A stretch of 64,000 bases of DNA from Paenibacillus polymyxa M1 (lineage in GTDB: Bacteria; Bacillota; Bacilli; Paenibacillales; Paenibacillaceae). Under the pieces are notes generated by a model. The model ran no database searches and was not told where the DNA came from. It worked only from the letters and a program-made list of their open reading frames with translations. A program made the translations under genes and the position numbers. How positions within the stretch are numbered: position 1 is the first letter of the stretch; each line of letters begins with the position of its first letter. Of this stretch, positions 1-7,944 are shown one piece after another. The stretch is from assembly GCF_000237325.1 (NCBI RefSeq), contig NC_017542.1:4542001-4606000 (forward strand). The letters are read 5' to 3'.

Positions 1-16
1 CTGTTTTTCGATGTTT

Positions 17-1690
17 CTAAAGAACTCCATAACTGTGGAATCCAATATCATCACGTTCCTTTTGGATTTCGATATTCAGGATATGGTCACATGCTGCTAA
101 TAGTCTCTGGTCATGTGATACCACGATTGTTATCTTTCTTGACTTTTGCTTAGTCAATATTTCTACAAGTCCACTTACACTCTTTGAATCTAGGGCTGAT
201 GTTGGCTCATCAAGAATCGTTAAGAATGAATCTTTACTTAATGCACGAATCAAAGATAATTTTTGCTTTTCACCACCAGAAAAGTTGCTCCCATTTTCAT
301 TTATTAATATATTTTCAAGGTTAGATTTTGTTATCATCCCTTCAAGACCAAAGGCATTTATAAGCTCATTTTGGTTACTAGCAGTCTCTTTCGAAAAATT
401 AATTCCAAATCTTAAATATTCCTCTATTGGTAGATTTAAAAACTCCGGATTCTGTTCTACATAAGAAATTTTAAAACGCCTCATATTAAGCATATCCAAA
501 TCTTTTATGGAGCAATTATTAAAAGCTATCTCTCCTGTGTAAAGATCACTATATAGACCTATCATAGTATTAAGTAATGTTGTTTTGCCTGAACCATTAT
601 GGCCACATATCCCGTAAATTTCCCCCTTAGAAAAATCATAAGAAAAGTCTCTAAATACGCTTTCACCAGAATATTTAACACCTAATTTTTTAATACTTAT
701 TTTCTCTAATTCTACAAGTGTTGCACTACCATAAATATCATTTTCAGATTTCATAATGTCATTTAACCGTTCTATCGATACTTTCGTCTCTTGGTATGAG
801 CTTGCTAAACTTAATAAATATGAGGTTGACGAGATGATCATTGAAAGGTAGGTGTTAATTATAGTGAACTGCCCTACACTCATTTGGCCAATTACAACTT
901 TATGACCTCCAATTCCAATTACAAATATATAGCAGATGATCAATATAAATTGATTTAGATTTGAGAAAATATAATTAGTTTTCACTTGTGAAGTCGCAAC
1001 TCTAAATAATGAATTAAATGCTTTATTTAACCGCTCATTCATTTCATTAAAGAGTACATTCTTCTTTATAAAAACCAATTTGTTAATTTGTTCGACTTTT
1101 TTAGAGTAGTATTCATTTGCTTCTTTTTTGTATTTCAAATTTGCTTTATACAATTTTTTTCTAAAAACCACATATGTAAATATATAAAATGGAATAAGCG
1201 AGAAAATTATAACGCATAGTAGTACATCAGCTTTTAAAACAATAATACCGCTGACAATTATTGTTATTACTTGCAATACTAAGTTAGAAATATTATTTGA
1301 AAAAAAGTCAACTACTGTGGATGAATCATTATTAATTTGGTCAACTAAGTATGCATTATCCTTATCTTTGAAGACCGACAGTTTGGTTTTAAATATCTTT
1401 TGATAGATATCATTGCAGATTTCGTATAATAATAAATTATTCAATTTGGTAGAGAAAAGAGCAGTTAAATATTGTATGAGAATGTTTGCTATATTTATAA
1501 TCCCCAGTAACAGTACAAAATATAAAATGATACTTATATTACTTTTTGATACTAAATAATCAATATATATGCCTGTGATGTAAGGCACAATAATTCCTAT
1601 AATCCACAATACTGAAGTAACTGCAATGTAAAAAAATACATACTTGCGCGTTTTTGAAAGGTATTTTTTCAAGTATTCTAGGACTATCAT
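17..1690 (-). CDS. ABC transporter, fused permease and ATPase (putative RiPP exporter)
   Basis: This is a half-transporter of about 557 residues that probably exports the modified peptide encoded just upstream. The N-terminal 300 residues contain several hydrophobic segments of an ABC exporter membrane domain. The C-terminal part is a full ATPase: Walker A GHNGSGKTT, signature FSGGEKQK, Walker B LTILDEPTSALD and a switch histidine in VVSHD. There is no N-terminal C39 peptidase, so any leader removal must be done by another protein. I chose the ATG at 1690 because AGGTGATG lies at a good distance; GTG 1699 and ATG 1696 are possible. It is the last gene of the radical SAM operon seen here and is as AT-rich as its neighbours. 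Export of the peptide is inferred from context. Confidence 0.85.
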   Translation of the reverse strand: MIVLEYLKKYLSKTRKYVFFYIAVTSVLWIIGIIVPYITGIYIDYLVSKSNISIILYFVLLLGIINIANILIQYLTALFSTKLNNLLLYEICNDIYQKIFKTKLSVFKDKDNAYLVDQINNDSSTVVDFFSNNISNLVLQVITIIVSGIIVLKADVLLCVIIFSLIPFYIFTYVVFRKKLYKANLKYKKEANEYYSKKVEQINKLVFIKKNVLFNEMNERLNKAFNSLFRVATSQVKTNYIFSNLNQFILIICYIFVIGIGGHKVVIGQMSVGQFTIINTYLSMIISSTSYLLSLASSYQETKVSIERLNDIMKSENDIYGSATLVELEKISIKKLGVKYSGESVFRDFSYDFSKGEIYGICGHNGSGKTTLLNTMIGLYSDLYTGEIAFNNCSIKDLDMLNMRRFKISYVEQNPEFLNLPIEEYLRFGINFSKETASNQNELINAFGLEGMITKSNLENILINENGSNFSGGEKQKLSLIRALSKDSFLTILDEPTSALDSKSVSGLVEILTKQKSRKITIVVSHDQRLLAACDHILNIEIQKERDDIGFHSYGVL

Positions 1691-1721
1691 ATTCATCACC
1701 TATATTTCATATTAGGTAAAT

Positions 1722-1754
1722 CTTAGCGAGATGCTGAAACAGCATCTCGCTAAG
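1722..1754 (-). terminator. Strong hairpin between precursor and exporter
   Basis: Two perfectly complementary 15-base arms (1722-1736 and 1740-1754) are separated by AAA. It lies 19 bases after the precursor stop codon. On the transcribed strand the bases that follow are only moderately T-rich (ATTTACC), so it may be a leaky terminator or an mRNA-stabilising stem that gives more precursor than transporter. Confidence 0.6.
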
Positions 1755-1773
1755 TAATGTTACTTCTCTTAAG

Positions 1774-1869
1774 CTACATCTTGTAGGAACAAGAAAGAGT
1801 ACAGCCACTTGAACCGTGGAAAGGACAATGTGCACTTACTTGTACAGCACTTTTTACTAATACGTCCAT
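1774..1869 (-). CDS. Candidate RiPP precursor peptide, 31 residues, three cysteines
   Basis: This short reading frame has an excellent ribosome site (AAGGAGGG at 1877-1884, seven bases before ATG). It encodes 31 residues. The N-terminal half (MDVLVKSAVQVSA) has no cysteine and is leader-like; the C-terminal half carries HCPFHGSSGCTLSC, with cysteines at 15, 23 and 27 (spacing C-x7-C-x3-C), then SYKM. It sits between a radical SAM/SPASM gene and an ABC exporter, the usual place for a sactipeptide or ranthipeptide precursor. Cysteine-to-alpha- or beta-carbon thioether links would be the expected modification, but this is inference. There is no Gly-Gly leader site. I do not recognise the peptide as a named product; it resembles in style the short Cys-rich peptides paired with SPASM maturases in clostridia. 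Confidence 0.75.
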   Translation of the reverse strand: MDVLVKSAVQVSAHCPFHGSSGCTLSCSYKM

Positions 1870-1935
1870 GGTTTTTCCCTCCTTAAATTTTAATTTATAT
1901 AAATAACATACAGTTGAAAAACTATATGCTACTTA

Positions 1936-2583
1936 TCACTTTTGAGCTGCAATAGAAAATGCACTGTTTTCAAGCGTGATATTTATTTTTGCTTTACCTG
2001 CCCCATTTATATAGTTATATGTTAAGTTTGGTCTAAACAATGGCCATCCCGCAGGAACACTTAATGCACTTGCAGTCGTCTTAACTGTAACCGTGTAATC
2101 GGAAGCTCCTTTACTAAAAGTTAAGGAACCTGAACCTTTTGTATTGTCATAATTAATGGCTTTTGAGTATCCTACAGGCACACGAACTGACATTGAGGAA
2201 CCATCTACACCTGTGATATCAAGATTAGTATTTAGCTCTGGAAGTGAAACTCCAGCCTTTGTACTTTCCACCGTTATTTTTTCATAACTTTTTTCAGGAA
2301 TTAAAATATTAACTCTGTCGGAAATGCCGTTAACTGAGCCTTTCCCCTTTACTGTGATGTAAATTGTATATCCACTTAATGTAGAAGTGACAGTATACAA
2401 GGATTTGTTATACTCATAACTAAAATCACTTGCTGAAGTTTTTGTAACGGTGACATTACAATTTATAGCCGTTAGATTGATATTCTTAACATCATTTGAA
2501 GCTGCATTACTTGAAGAACCTAATGGCATCCCCATAAGTAAGAAACCACATAAAACAATACACATTTTTTTTAGCATTAACAT
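1936..2583 (-). CDS. Exported beta-rich protein (DUF4097-like)
   Basis: The protein has 215 residues and begins with a signal peptide: KK, a hydrophobic run (MCIVLCGFLLMGMPLG) and a likely cleavage after SNAA. The rest is rich in Ser, Thr, Val and Gly in alternating hydrophobic/polar strands, like the right-handed beta-strand repeats of DUF4097 proteins. It has no recognisable catalytic motif. Its start overlaps the end of the radical SAM gene by seven bases, so the two are translationally coupled; GGAGG lies ten bases upstream of the ATG. Its place inside a RiPP operon suggests a surface-located immunity, binding or anchoring role, but that is a guess. Only the signal peptide and the coupling are directly visible. 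Confidence 0.75.
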   Translation of the reverse strand: MLMLKKMCIVLCGFLLMGMPLGSSSNAASNDVKNINLTAINCNVTVTKTSASDFSYEYNKSLYTVTSTLSGYTIYITVKGKGSVNGISDRVNILIPEKSYEKITVESTKAGVSLPELNTNLDITGVDGSSMSVRVPVGYSKAINYDNTKGSGSLTFSKGASDYTVTVKTTASALSVPAGWPLFRPNLTYNYINGAGKAKINITLENSAFSIAAQK

Positions 2584-3905
2584 GATTCAGAAACCTCCTT
2601 CTTATTTTCCGTTAATTGTCCAGCCAGTAATACTTTCGTGCACTCGGTAATATACTCCTGCAAATTATAACGATATTGCTCACATATGTTAAAGTCTGCC
2701 ATTCTATTGTGAGGGCATCCTCCTAAACACACAGGTAAGTACTTACAGTCTGAACATTTTTCATCTTCAGTAGGATCATATAATAAATAACAACCAAGAA
2801 GCTCAGTATTCCATTTCACTGATGTATCTTCATTTATAATTCCAACACACTGCTCAATAATTCCAATATCGCTCCAACATTTATATAAATGACCAAGAGG
2901 ATCAATAACGAAACTATTATACTTATCCGCAGAACAATAATTACCTTTAGGTGCAGGATAAATATAACTAATTGGGATATCATTTTCCGACATAAATTTT
3001 AAATTAAATTTTGAATACATCTCGTCTGTCAAGCACTTAGTTCCCTCATACTTTCCATTCGTCGGCGTAACTAATCCTAGATAAGGTATTACATTTTCCA
3101 ATAAAGAATTTTCCTTTAAGAATCCTACGATTTCATGTAAATTCAACCAGTTGTCTTGGTCAGTATTTATTCTCATAAATATCTTAATCATCCCTTTAAT
3201 TTGCTTGAGGTTATTCATTATGACATCAAATGTCCCTCTTCCACTTACTAAAGGGCGTCTAAGATCATGTACTTCTTTAGGACCGTCAACAGTGACTTGA
3301 ATATCATTTACTCCACATGAGATTAACGTTTGAACTTTTTCTTTATTTAAAAGATAGCCGTTTGTAATGACACTGGCCGTATATTGTATATTGTTTTCTT
3401 TACATATTTCCAAAAAATCTTCCGATATCCTAACTATCTGCTTCATTGCAATCAAGGGCTCACCGCCATACCATGTAACATTAAGAGTGTCAAGTTTACT
3501 AGCATTTGTTTTAACAAAATTGACTATACTTTGAGCTGTTTCTTCACTCATAGTTTTGTTATGATATTGGTCTTTCTCAAAACAGTATACACATCGAAAA
3601 TTGCAGGCCATTGTAGGGGCAATTGTTAGCATTAAATTAGAAGATTCAAACCGATTTTTTAAGAGGTTTACCTTTACATATGCTTTTTCATTCATATTAT
3701 CTTCTACGATATAGCCACATTCGATAAGATTTTTAAGATAAGTATCATTATTTATTGCCAATCCATTGTTTGTAAGTTCGCAAAACTGTTTATAGTACTC
3801 CGGTTCAAGAACTGCCAATGCACCTGTTCGAGAATTATAAAGTACCGTTTTATCGGTATTTTCAATAATGTCATTAAAAATAAAGTTATATTGCGAAGCT
3901 TTCAT
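2577..3905 (-). CDS. Radical SAM/SPASM peptide maturase
   Basis: This 442-residue enzyme carries the radical SAM cluster motif CNFRCVYC (Cys101, 105, 108) and a C-terminal SPASM region with CSDCKYLPVCLGGC (Cys384, 387, 393, 397), Cys408 and earlier cysteines that would bind auxiliary Fe-S clusters. The first 80 residues resemble the precursor-recognition segment found in such maturases. Family members cut S-adenosylmethionine to form a radical and cross-link cysteine sulfur to peptide carbon (sactipeptides, ranthipeptides), or join side chains. The 31-residue peptide gene downstream is the obvious substrate. AAGGAGGG precedes the ATG by six bases. It is the first gene of the operon. An anaerobic sulfatase-activating role is possible for this superfamily but no sulfatase is nearby. 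Confidence 0.9.
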   Translation of the reverse strand: MKASQYNFIFNDIIENTDKTVLYNSRTGALAVLEPEYYKQFCELTNNGLAINNDTYLKNLIECGYIVEDNMNEKAYVKVNLLKNRFESSNLMLTIAPTMACNFRCVYCFEKDQYHNKTMSEETAQSIVNFVKTNASKLDTLNVTWYGGEPLIAMKQIVRISEDFLEICKENNIQYTASVITNGYLLNKEKVQTLISCGVNDIQVTVDGPKEVHDLRRPLVSGRGTFDVIMNNLKQIKGMIKIFMRINTDQDNWLNLHEIVGFLKENSLLENVIPYLGLVTPTNGKYEGTKCLTDEMYSKFNLKFMSENDIPISYIYPAPKGNYCSADKYNSFVIDPLGHLYKCWSDIGIIEQCVGIINEDTSVKWNTELLGCYLLYDPTEDEKCSDCKYLPVCLGGCPHNRMADFNICEQYRYNLQEYITECTKVLLAGQLTENKKEVSESC

Positions 3906-3941
3906 TTTAGCCCTCCTTAGAATGGATACGGTCCTTATGTA

Positions 3942-3970
3942 ATTATGAATCGATTATTAATTAGTGACAA
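3942..3970 (-). promoter_or_regulatory. Probable promoter of the radical SAM operon
   Basis: On the minus strand TTGTCA (3965-3970) and CATAAT (3942-3947) are separated by 17 bases, 37 bases before the maturase start codon. The region from here to 4200 is AT-rich and non-coding; I saw no convincing pair of LytTR-type direct repeats in it. Confidence 0.45.
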
Positions 3971-4202
3971 AATTCACATAAGTTTTAAAAATAAGATGTA
4001 CGCTCATTTTGAGTTGCAAATTTCATTCTTGCAGTGCACCCTAGATAGCTTTTACTTCTCGGCTTTTAATGTAGCATAAGGCAAAAAGAAAAAATAAGCT
4101 TGTATCCTGAAATGCAAAAAAATCCATCTCAACGACCAAATATGTCAGCTTCATGTGAGATTAACATTTTTGTTACCTATATTTCTTTAATGGTAAAGTA
4201 CG

Positions 4203-4388
4203 TTACTTGTTAATTCTTTGTTTATATGTCCAAAGAAAATAAAGGATTAGACTGCTTGAGACCGCAGCAAAGATTAAAAGCACTAGGAGCGTGCAACTGC
4301 TTGTTCCTCCGTTGTTGTAACGCGAACTGAACCAGTAGAGCTTTAGCTGAATACTTTTATAAAGGCTGAAAATAAGGTTTCTAAGCAA
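4203..4388 (-). CDS. Small membrane protein of unknown function, possibly a broken gene
   Basis: A 61-residue frame from TTG 4388 has one strong membrane segment (CTLLVLLIFAAVSSSLILYF) after a basic, aromatic stretch with RYNNGG. No ribosome site fits the TTG. A better one, GCGAGGG followed by ATGGATATG, lies about 25 bases upstream but in another frame; removing one base of a T6 run would join the two and give a slightly longer protein. The RY..GG......C-type spacing faintly recalls the AgrB peptidase core, but the catalytic His is absent, so this may be a decayed agrB fragment, an immunity microprotein, or not a gene. It lies between the RiPP operon and the Agr-like regulators. Confidence 0.35.
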   Translation of the reverse strand: MLRNLIFSLYKSIQLKLYWFSSRYNNGGTSSCTLLVLLIFAAVSSSLILYFLWTYKQRINK

Positions 4389-4573
4389 TAAAAAAGAACA
4401 TATCCATTCCCTCGCCTGGGCTACGTCCTCTCCACAGTATAAGTATGCATTTGAACTTTTACTAACAAAAATTCCATAACCTGATGGTAATTATTTTCAT
4501 ATGTAAAACATCACTTCGAATAGACTTTTTTTACAATATACTGGATTTATATAACATATTTGAGGTGGTCTAT

Positions 4574-5320
4574 TTGTTTCAAGTTGCTGTTTGTGACGAT
4601 GATCCCGCAATGCATAAAATTTTACAACACTTTTTCATGTGTATGTCAGTAAGTGAATCCTTAGATTTTAATCTACAATTCTTTTTATCGGGGGAAGATC
4701 TAATCAAATCTTATAGTTCACAAGAGCGATACTCCTTTCATATTATCTTGTTAGATATTGAAATGAGGGAATTATCGGGAATTGAAACTGCAAAACTTAT
4801 TCGCCTTTTTCCTGACCGAGAAGTTCAAATCATATTTCTAACTAACTATCCAGAATACATGCTAGAAAGTTTTGAAGTACAAGCATTTCAATATTTACTT
4901 AAACCCCTTACTTATAAACTCTTTGTAGAAAAGATAAATAAACTATGTCATTATATGCGTTCTTCAGTATCCCACTTTCTATCTGTGAAAAATAAAACTG
5001 AGCATCTTGTATTGAGACACTCTGAAATCATAGCCATCTCAAAAGGTGAAAACAATTACATCCATAATGAACTTTGTATTGCAACGGATTCACACAACTA
5101 TTTTATTTCCGGAACGTTGAAAGCGGTTTATGAACAATTAAAATATCCGTTTGTGTTTATACATAGGTCAATAATTGTGAATTTAGTTCATATACGTAAG
5201 TTTTCAACTACTTCTGTTATTATGTCAAACCAACAAGAATTTCCTGTAGGTCGTTCTCACGCTAAATCGCTTCGTGAGGCGTATGCTCGTTTTATAATTT
5301 CTCGTTTTCAGGAAGGGTGA
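4574..5320 (+). CDS. LytTR-family response regulator (AgrA-like)
   Basis: The 248-residue regulator has an N-terminal receiver with the acidic pocket DDD (in VAVCDDDPAM), phospho-acceptor Asp in ILLDIEM and the conserved Lys in LLKPL. Its C-terminal LytTR DNA-binding domain includes the features EIIAISKGENNYI, VFIHRSIIVNL and FPVGRSH. I chose TTG 4574, preceded by GAGGTGG, because the receiver fold begins directly after it; an upstream ATG at 4484 would add 30 residues not typical of the family. Its stop overlaps the GTG of the sensor gene. LytTR regulators usually bind direct repeats upstream of peptide genes, so the neighbouring RiPP operon is its likely target. Target and signal are inferred. 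Confidence 0.88.
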   Translation: MFQVAVCDDDPAMHKILQHFFMCMSVSESLDFNLQFFLSGEDLIKSYSSQERYSFHIILLDIEMRELSGIETAKLIRLFPDREVQIIFLTNYPEYMLESFEVQAFQYLLKPLTYKLFVEKINKLCHYMRSSVSHFLSVKNKTEHLVLRHSEIIAISKGENNYIHNELCIATDSHNYFISGTLKAVYEQLKYPFVFIHRSIIVNLVHIRKFSTTSVIMSNQQEFPVGRSHAKSLREAYARFIISRFQEG

Positions 5321-5604
5321 GTTTTTTGAATCATTGCGTTTACATTAATGTCACCTCGTTTTCTAATTACTCTTTATTTTTGTTTAGCACAACAAAGCAA
5401 AGTGATTTTTCCAATCCAATAGTTAACCTTTTTTTACTTTTCGCCTCTTTATACTTCATACTTATTATAGTACTATTCGTTCATTATTTAAAAAAAGGAA
5501 GAAAATACAATATAGGGATTATGTATTATTTTGTAATATTAATAGGAACATCGTTTAACTTATTCATACATTATAGTTTATTTTCTTTAATGAAATATAA
5601 TTAA
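5317..5604 (+). CDS. N-terminal membrane part of split Agr-type sensor kinase
   Basis: The 95-residue product contains two hydrophobic segments (around NLFLLFASLYFILIIVLF and MYYFVILIGTSFNLFI). It ends at TAA 5602-5604, and the same reading frame continues without any shift into the kinase part that follows, which suggests one sensor gene interrupted by a nonsense codon. The GTG at 5317 overlaps the regulator stop codon; TTG 5326 is better placed behind GGAAGGG. Taken together the two parts would make a protein of about 340 residues with three visible membrane segments, shorter than a six-segment AgrC sensor. Confidence 0.6.
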   Translation: MSFLNHCVYINVTSFSNYSLFLFSTTKQSDFSNPIVNLFLLFASLYFILIIVLFVHYLKKGRKYNIGIMYYFVILIGTSFNLFIHYSLFSLMKYN

Positions 5605-5613
5605 TTCCTTATA

Positions 5614-6339
5614 ATGTCAATAATCGGTATTATTGGAATGAACGTAATTATTGTCTTTCTAATGGACAAGCTGATAGAAAAGTCAAACCTCTCACGCTTT
5701 TTTCAAAAGCAAATGCTGATGCAAGAAAAACATTATAAAGAAACAACTCGATCTCTTAGTGATATCAAACGAAGTATTCATGATTTCAAAAAACAGTTAA
5801 TATTTGTCCGTGCTTGTCTACAAGAACAGAGGACGGAAGAGGGTGTTAATCACATTAACCAAACTCTAGAAAATATAGAATCACCACGACTTCATATAAC
5901 AACAGGACATCTTGTTATTGATGCCTTGGTAAATCACACTTTCAGCATCGCTGATAAAAGTGGGATAGCTTTCTTTCATCAAATCCATATTAACCCTGCA
6001 AACATTAGTATTGGAAGTCATGATCTATGTATTGTCTTAGGTAATGTTTTCGATAATGCTATTGAAGCTGTAAGGCAGCTTCCTAGAAAGAAAGAGCATT
6101 CAATTCATTTGGAAATTTTAACCGATAATTCTGCCCTATGGATTTATGTTCGCAATTCAAAAAGTAATTGTCTCAATACAGCATTCTCAACCAAAACATA
6201 CACCCCCCCTTTAAAAAAACATGGGTATGGATTACTTAACATCCATCAAGTAATAAAGAAGTACGGTGGTTATTTAAATACAACAATTACGGATTCAAAT
6301 TTTCAAATTACGATTATGATTCCATGTAATAACCCTTAG
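5614..6339 (+). CDS. C-terminal GHKL kinase part of split Agr-type sensor
   Basis: This 241-residue part begins with a third membrane segment (MSIIGIIGMNVIIVFLMD), then a coiled linker, the probable phosphorylated His in RSIHDFKKQL, the N-box GNVFDNAIEA and the ATP-lid motif GYGLLNIHQ of AgrC/GHKL kinases. It starts nine bases after an in-frame TAA, and no ribosome site precedes its ATG, so independent translation looks poor. It may be a pseudogene half, be made by readthrough, or reflect a sequencing error. If functional it would phosphorylate the LytTR regulator in response to a peptide. Confidence 0.65.
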   Translation: MSIIGIIGMNVIIVFLMDKLIEKSNLSRFFQKQMLMQEKHYKETTRSLSDIKRSIHDFKKQLIFVRACLQEQRTEEGVNHINQTLENIESPRLHITTGHLVIDALVNHTFSIADKSGIAFFHQIHINPANISIGSHDLCIVLGNVFDNAIEAVRQLPRKKEHSIHLEILTDNSALWIYVRNSKSNCLNTAFSTKTYTPPLKKHGYGLLNIHQVIKKYGGYLNTTITDSNFQITIMIPCNNP

Positions 6340-6412
6340 ATTTGTAAACATTATGAATTAATGGCTATTCAGAATAAATAAAATGTCGGTAAATACCAGT
6401 CTTATAACAATT

Positions 6413-6459
6413 AAAAGGGAGTGTCCTCAAGCCTATGATGGCTGAGAGCACTCCCTTTT
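6413..6459. terminator. Bidirectional terminator between sensor kinase and agcS
   Basis: AAAAGGGAGTG (6413-6423) pairs with CACTCCCTTTT (6449-6459), with more pairing inside (CTCAAGCC/GGCTGAG). A-run and T-run flank it on both sides, so it can serve both converging genes. It also marks the right edge of the AT-rich island. Confidence 0.8.
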
Positions 6460-6464
6460 ATTAT

Positions 6465-7883
6465 TTATGAATTGATCGTTTGTCCTTTTTCTTCTACTTG
6501 GATAGCCGCCCCTACATTGGCACCTGCAAGAATGCCCTTTTTCTTATTAGGATACAAAGAATTCATATAGGTTCGGGTTTCTGCAACGACAATGCCTGAC
6601 AAGCCGAGCAGTGCAATCAGGTTTGGAAAAGCCATCATTGCGTTAAAAATATCTGCCAGCAGCCAGATGGCATCGAGCTTGATGAACGCGCCTCCGGCAA
6701 CCAGTATGATGAACAGATAACGGTATGGTTTAATCCACTTGACCCCAAGCAAATATTCAACACAGCGTTCCCCGTAGTAGTTCCAGCCAAGTATCGTTGT
6801 GAACGCAAATAAAATAAGGCTAATCGTCACGAGCTCTGCTCCAGCCGGAAAGGCACTGGAAAACGCATGTTGAGTCATCAGACCTCCATCATCATTTCCA
6901 CTCCATATTCCCGTAACCAGCAATGTAAATCCTGTCAAATTACAAATAATCATCGTATCGATAAAAACGCCCGTCATGGATATTAGTCCTTGTTCTGCGG
7001 GCCATTTCGTCTTAGCTGCTGCTGCTGCGATTGGCGCACTTCCCAAACCAGCTTCATTTGCAAAGATCCCTCTGGCAACTCCGCTTCGCATCGCCAGCAT
7101 AATCGTGGCTCCGGCAAATCCACCCGTCGCAGATGTTGTCGAGAAAGCCCCTTGTAATACTAGTGCGATCGCATGAGGAAGCTCTCCTGCAAACTTAATG
7201 AGTACGATTAAACAAACCACGATATAGAGCCCCGACATGAATGGAACAATCTTTGTGGATACCTTGGCGATACTTTTGAGTCCTCCAATCGTAACAACAG
7301 CCGTCAACACGGAAATAATGATTGCTGTAACTACTGTTGGCACGCCAAAGCTACTTTCCGTAGAAGAAACGATAGCCTTTACTTGCGGAAAAGTACCGAT
7401 TCCAAATAGTGCTACAAGAATACCAGAAAAGGCAAACAACATCGCCAGCGGCTTGAAACGGCGGCCAAGCCCGTTTTCAATATAATACATCGGTCCACCC
7501 GAAAATTGTCCGTTCCGGTCTTTAACACGGTATTTAACGGATAATAGCCCTTCCGCATATTTGGTTGCCATCCCGAAAAAAGCTGCAACCAGCATCCAGA
7601 ATAATGAACCGGGCCCACCCAGTTTGATCGCTGTTGCGACACCGACGATACTTCCCGTACCTACAGTAGCTGCGAGTGCCGTACTCAATGCTCCAAAGCT
7701 ACTGACATCCCCGCTGCCTTCGTCCGGCGCTTTACCAATTAGCTTGAGCGCTAAGGGCAATCGAATAATCTGAAGCATCTTCAGACGGATCGTTAGCCAC
7801 AACCCAGTGCCCATGACGAGAATTAGAAGCGGCGCTCCCCACATCCAACTGTCAATTGTTTCTAATAAATGTACCAAATTCAT
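6465..7883 (-). CDS. Sodium:alanine/glycine symporter (AgcS family)
   Basis: The 472-residue inner-membrane protein has about ten hydrophobic segments and family signatures such as GALSTALAATVGTGSIVGVA near the N-terminus and RGIFANEAGLGSAPIAAAAA in the middle. Family members import alanine or glycine with sodium. I set the start at ATG 7883 (MNLVHLLETIDSW), directly before the first membrane segment, not at the upstream in-frame ATG, which would run through the riboswitch terminator. A tandem glycine riboswitch lies just upstream, which points to glycine as substrate and to induction by high glycine, since glycine binding normally favours readthrough. Confidence 0.92.
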   Translation of the reverse strand: MNLVHLLETIDSWMWGAPLLILVMGTGLWLTIRLKMLQIIRLPLALKLIGKAPDEGSGDVSSFGALSTALAATVGTGSIVGVATAIKLGGPGSLFWMLVAAFFGMATKYAEGLLSVKYRVKDRNGQFSGGPMYYIENGLGRRFKPLAMLFAFSGILVALFGIGTFPQVKAIVSSTESSFGVPTVVTAIIISVLTAVVTIGGLKSIAKVSTKIVPFMSGLYIVVCLIVLIKFAGELPHAIALVLQGAFSTTSATGGFAGATIMLAMRSGVARGIFANEAGLGSAPIAAAAAKTKWPAEQGLISMTGVFIDTMIICNLTGFTLLVTGIWSGNDDGGLMTQHAFSSAFPAGAELVTISLILFAFTTILGWNYYGERCVEYLLGVKWIKPYRYLFIILVAGGAFIKLDAIWLLADIFNAMMAFPNLIALLGLSGIVVAETRTYMNSLYPNKKKGILAGANVGAAIQVEEKGQTINS

Positions 7884-7904
7884 TTCAACCCGCTCCTCCA
7901 GCAT

Positions 7905-7944
7905 ATTAAAAAACAAAAAAGAGTCAAATCCGTTGATTCGACTC
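7905..7944 (-). terminator. Riboswitch-controlled terminator upstream of agcS
   Basis: On the minus strand a ten-base-pair stem (7921-7944, arms GAGTCGAATC and GATTTGACTC) is followed by a T-rich tract (7905-7920). It lies between the glycine aptamers and the agcS ribosome site and so is the likely expression platform. Confidence 0.8.

Noticed and set aside
3906..4202. Direct repeats for LytTR binding upstream of the RiPP operon
   Set aside because: Similar words (TTTGCATTTCAGGAT and TTTGCAACTCAAAAT) occur, but are about 95 bases apart instead of about one or two helix turns, so I do not call a binding site.
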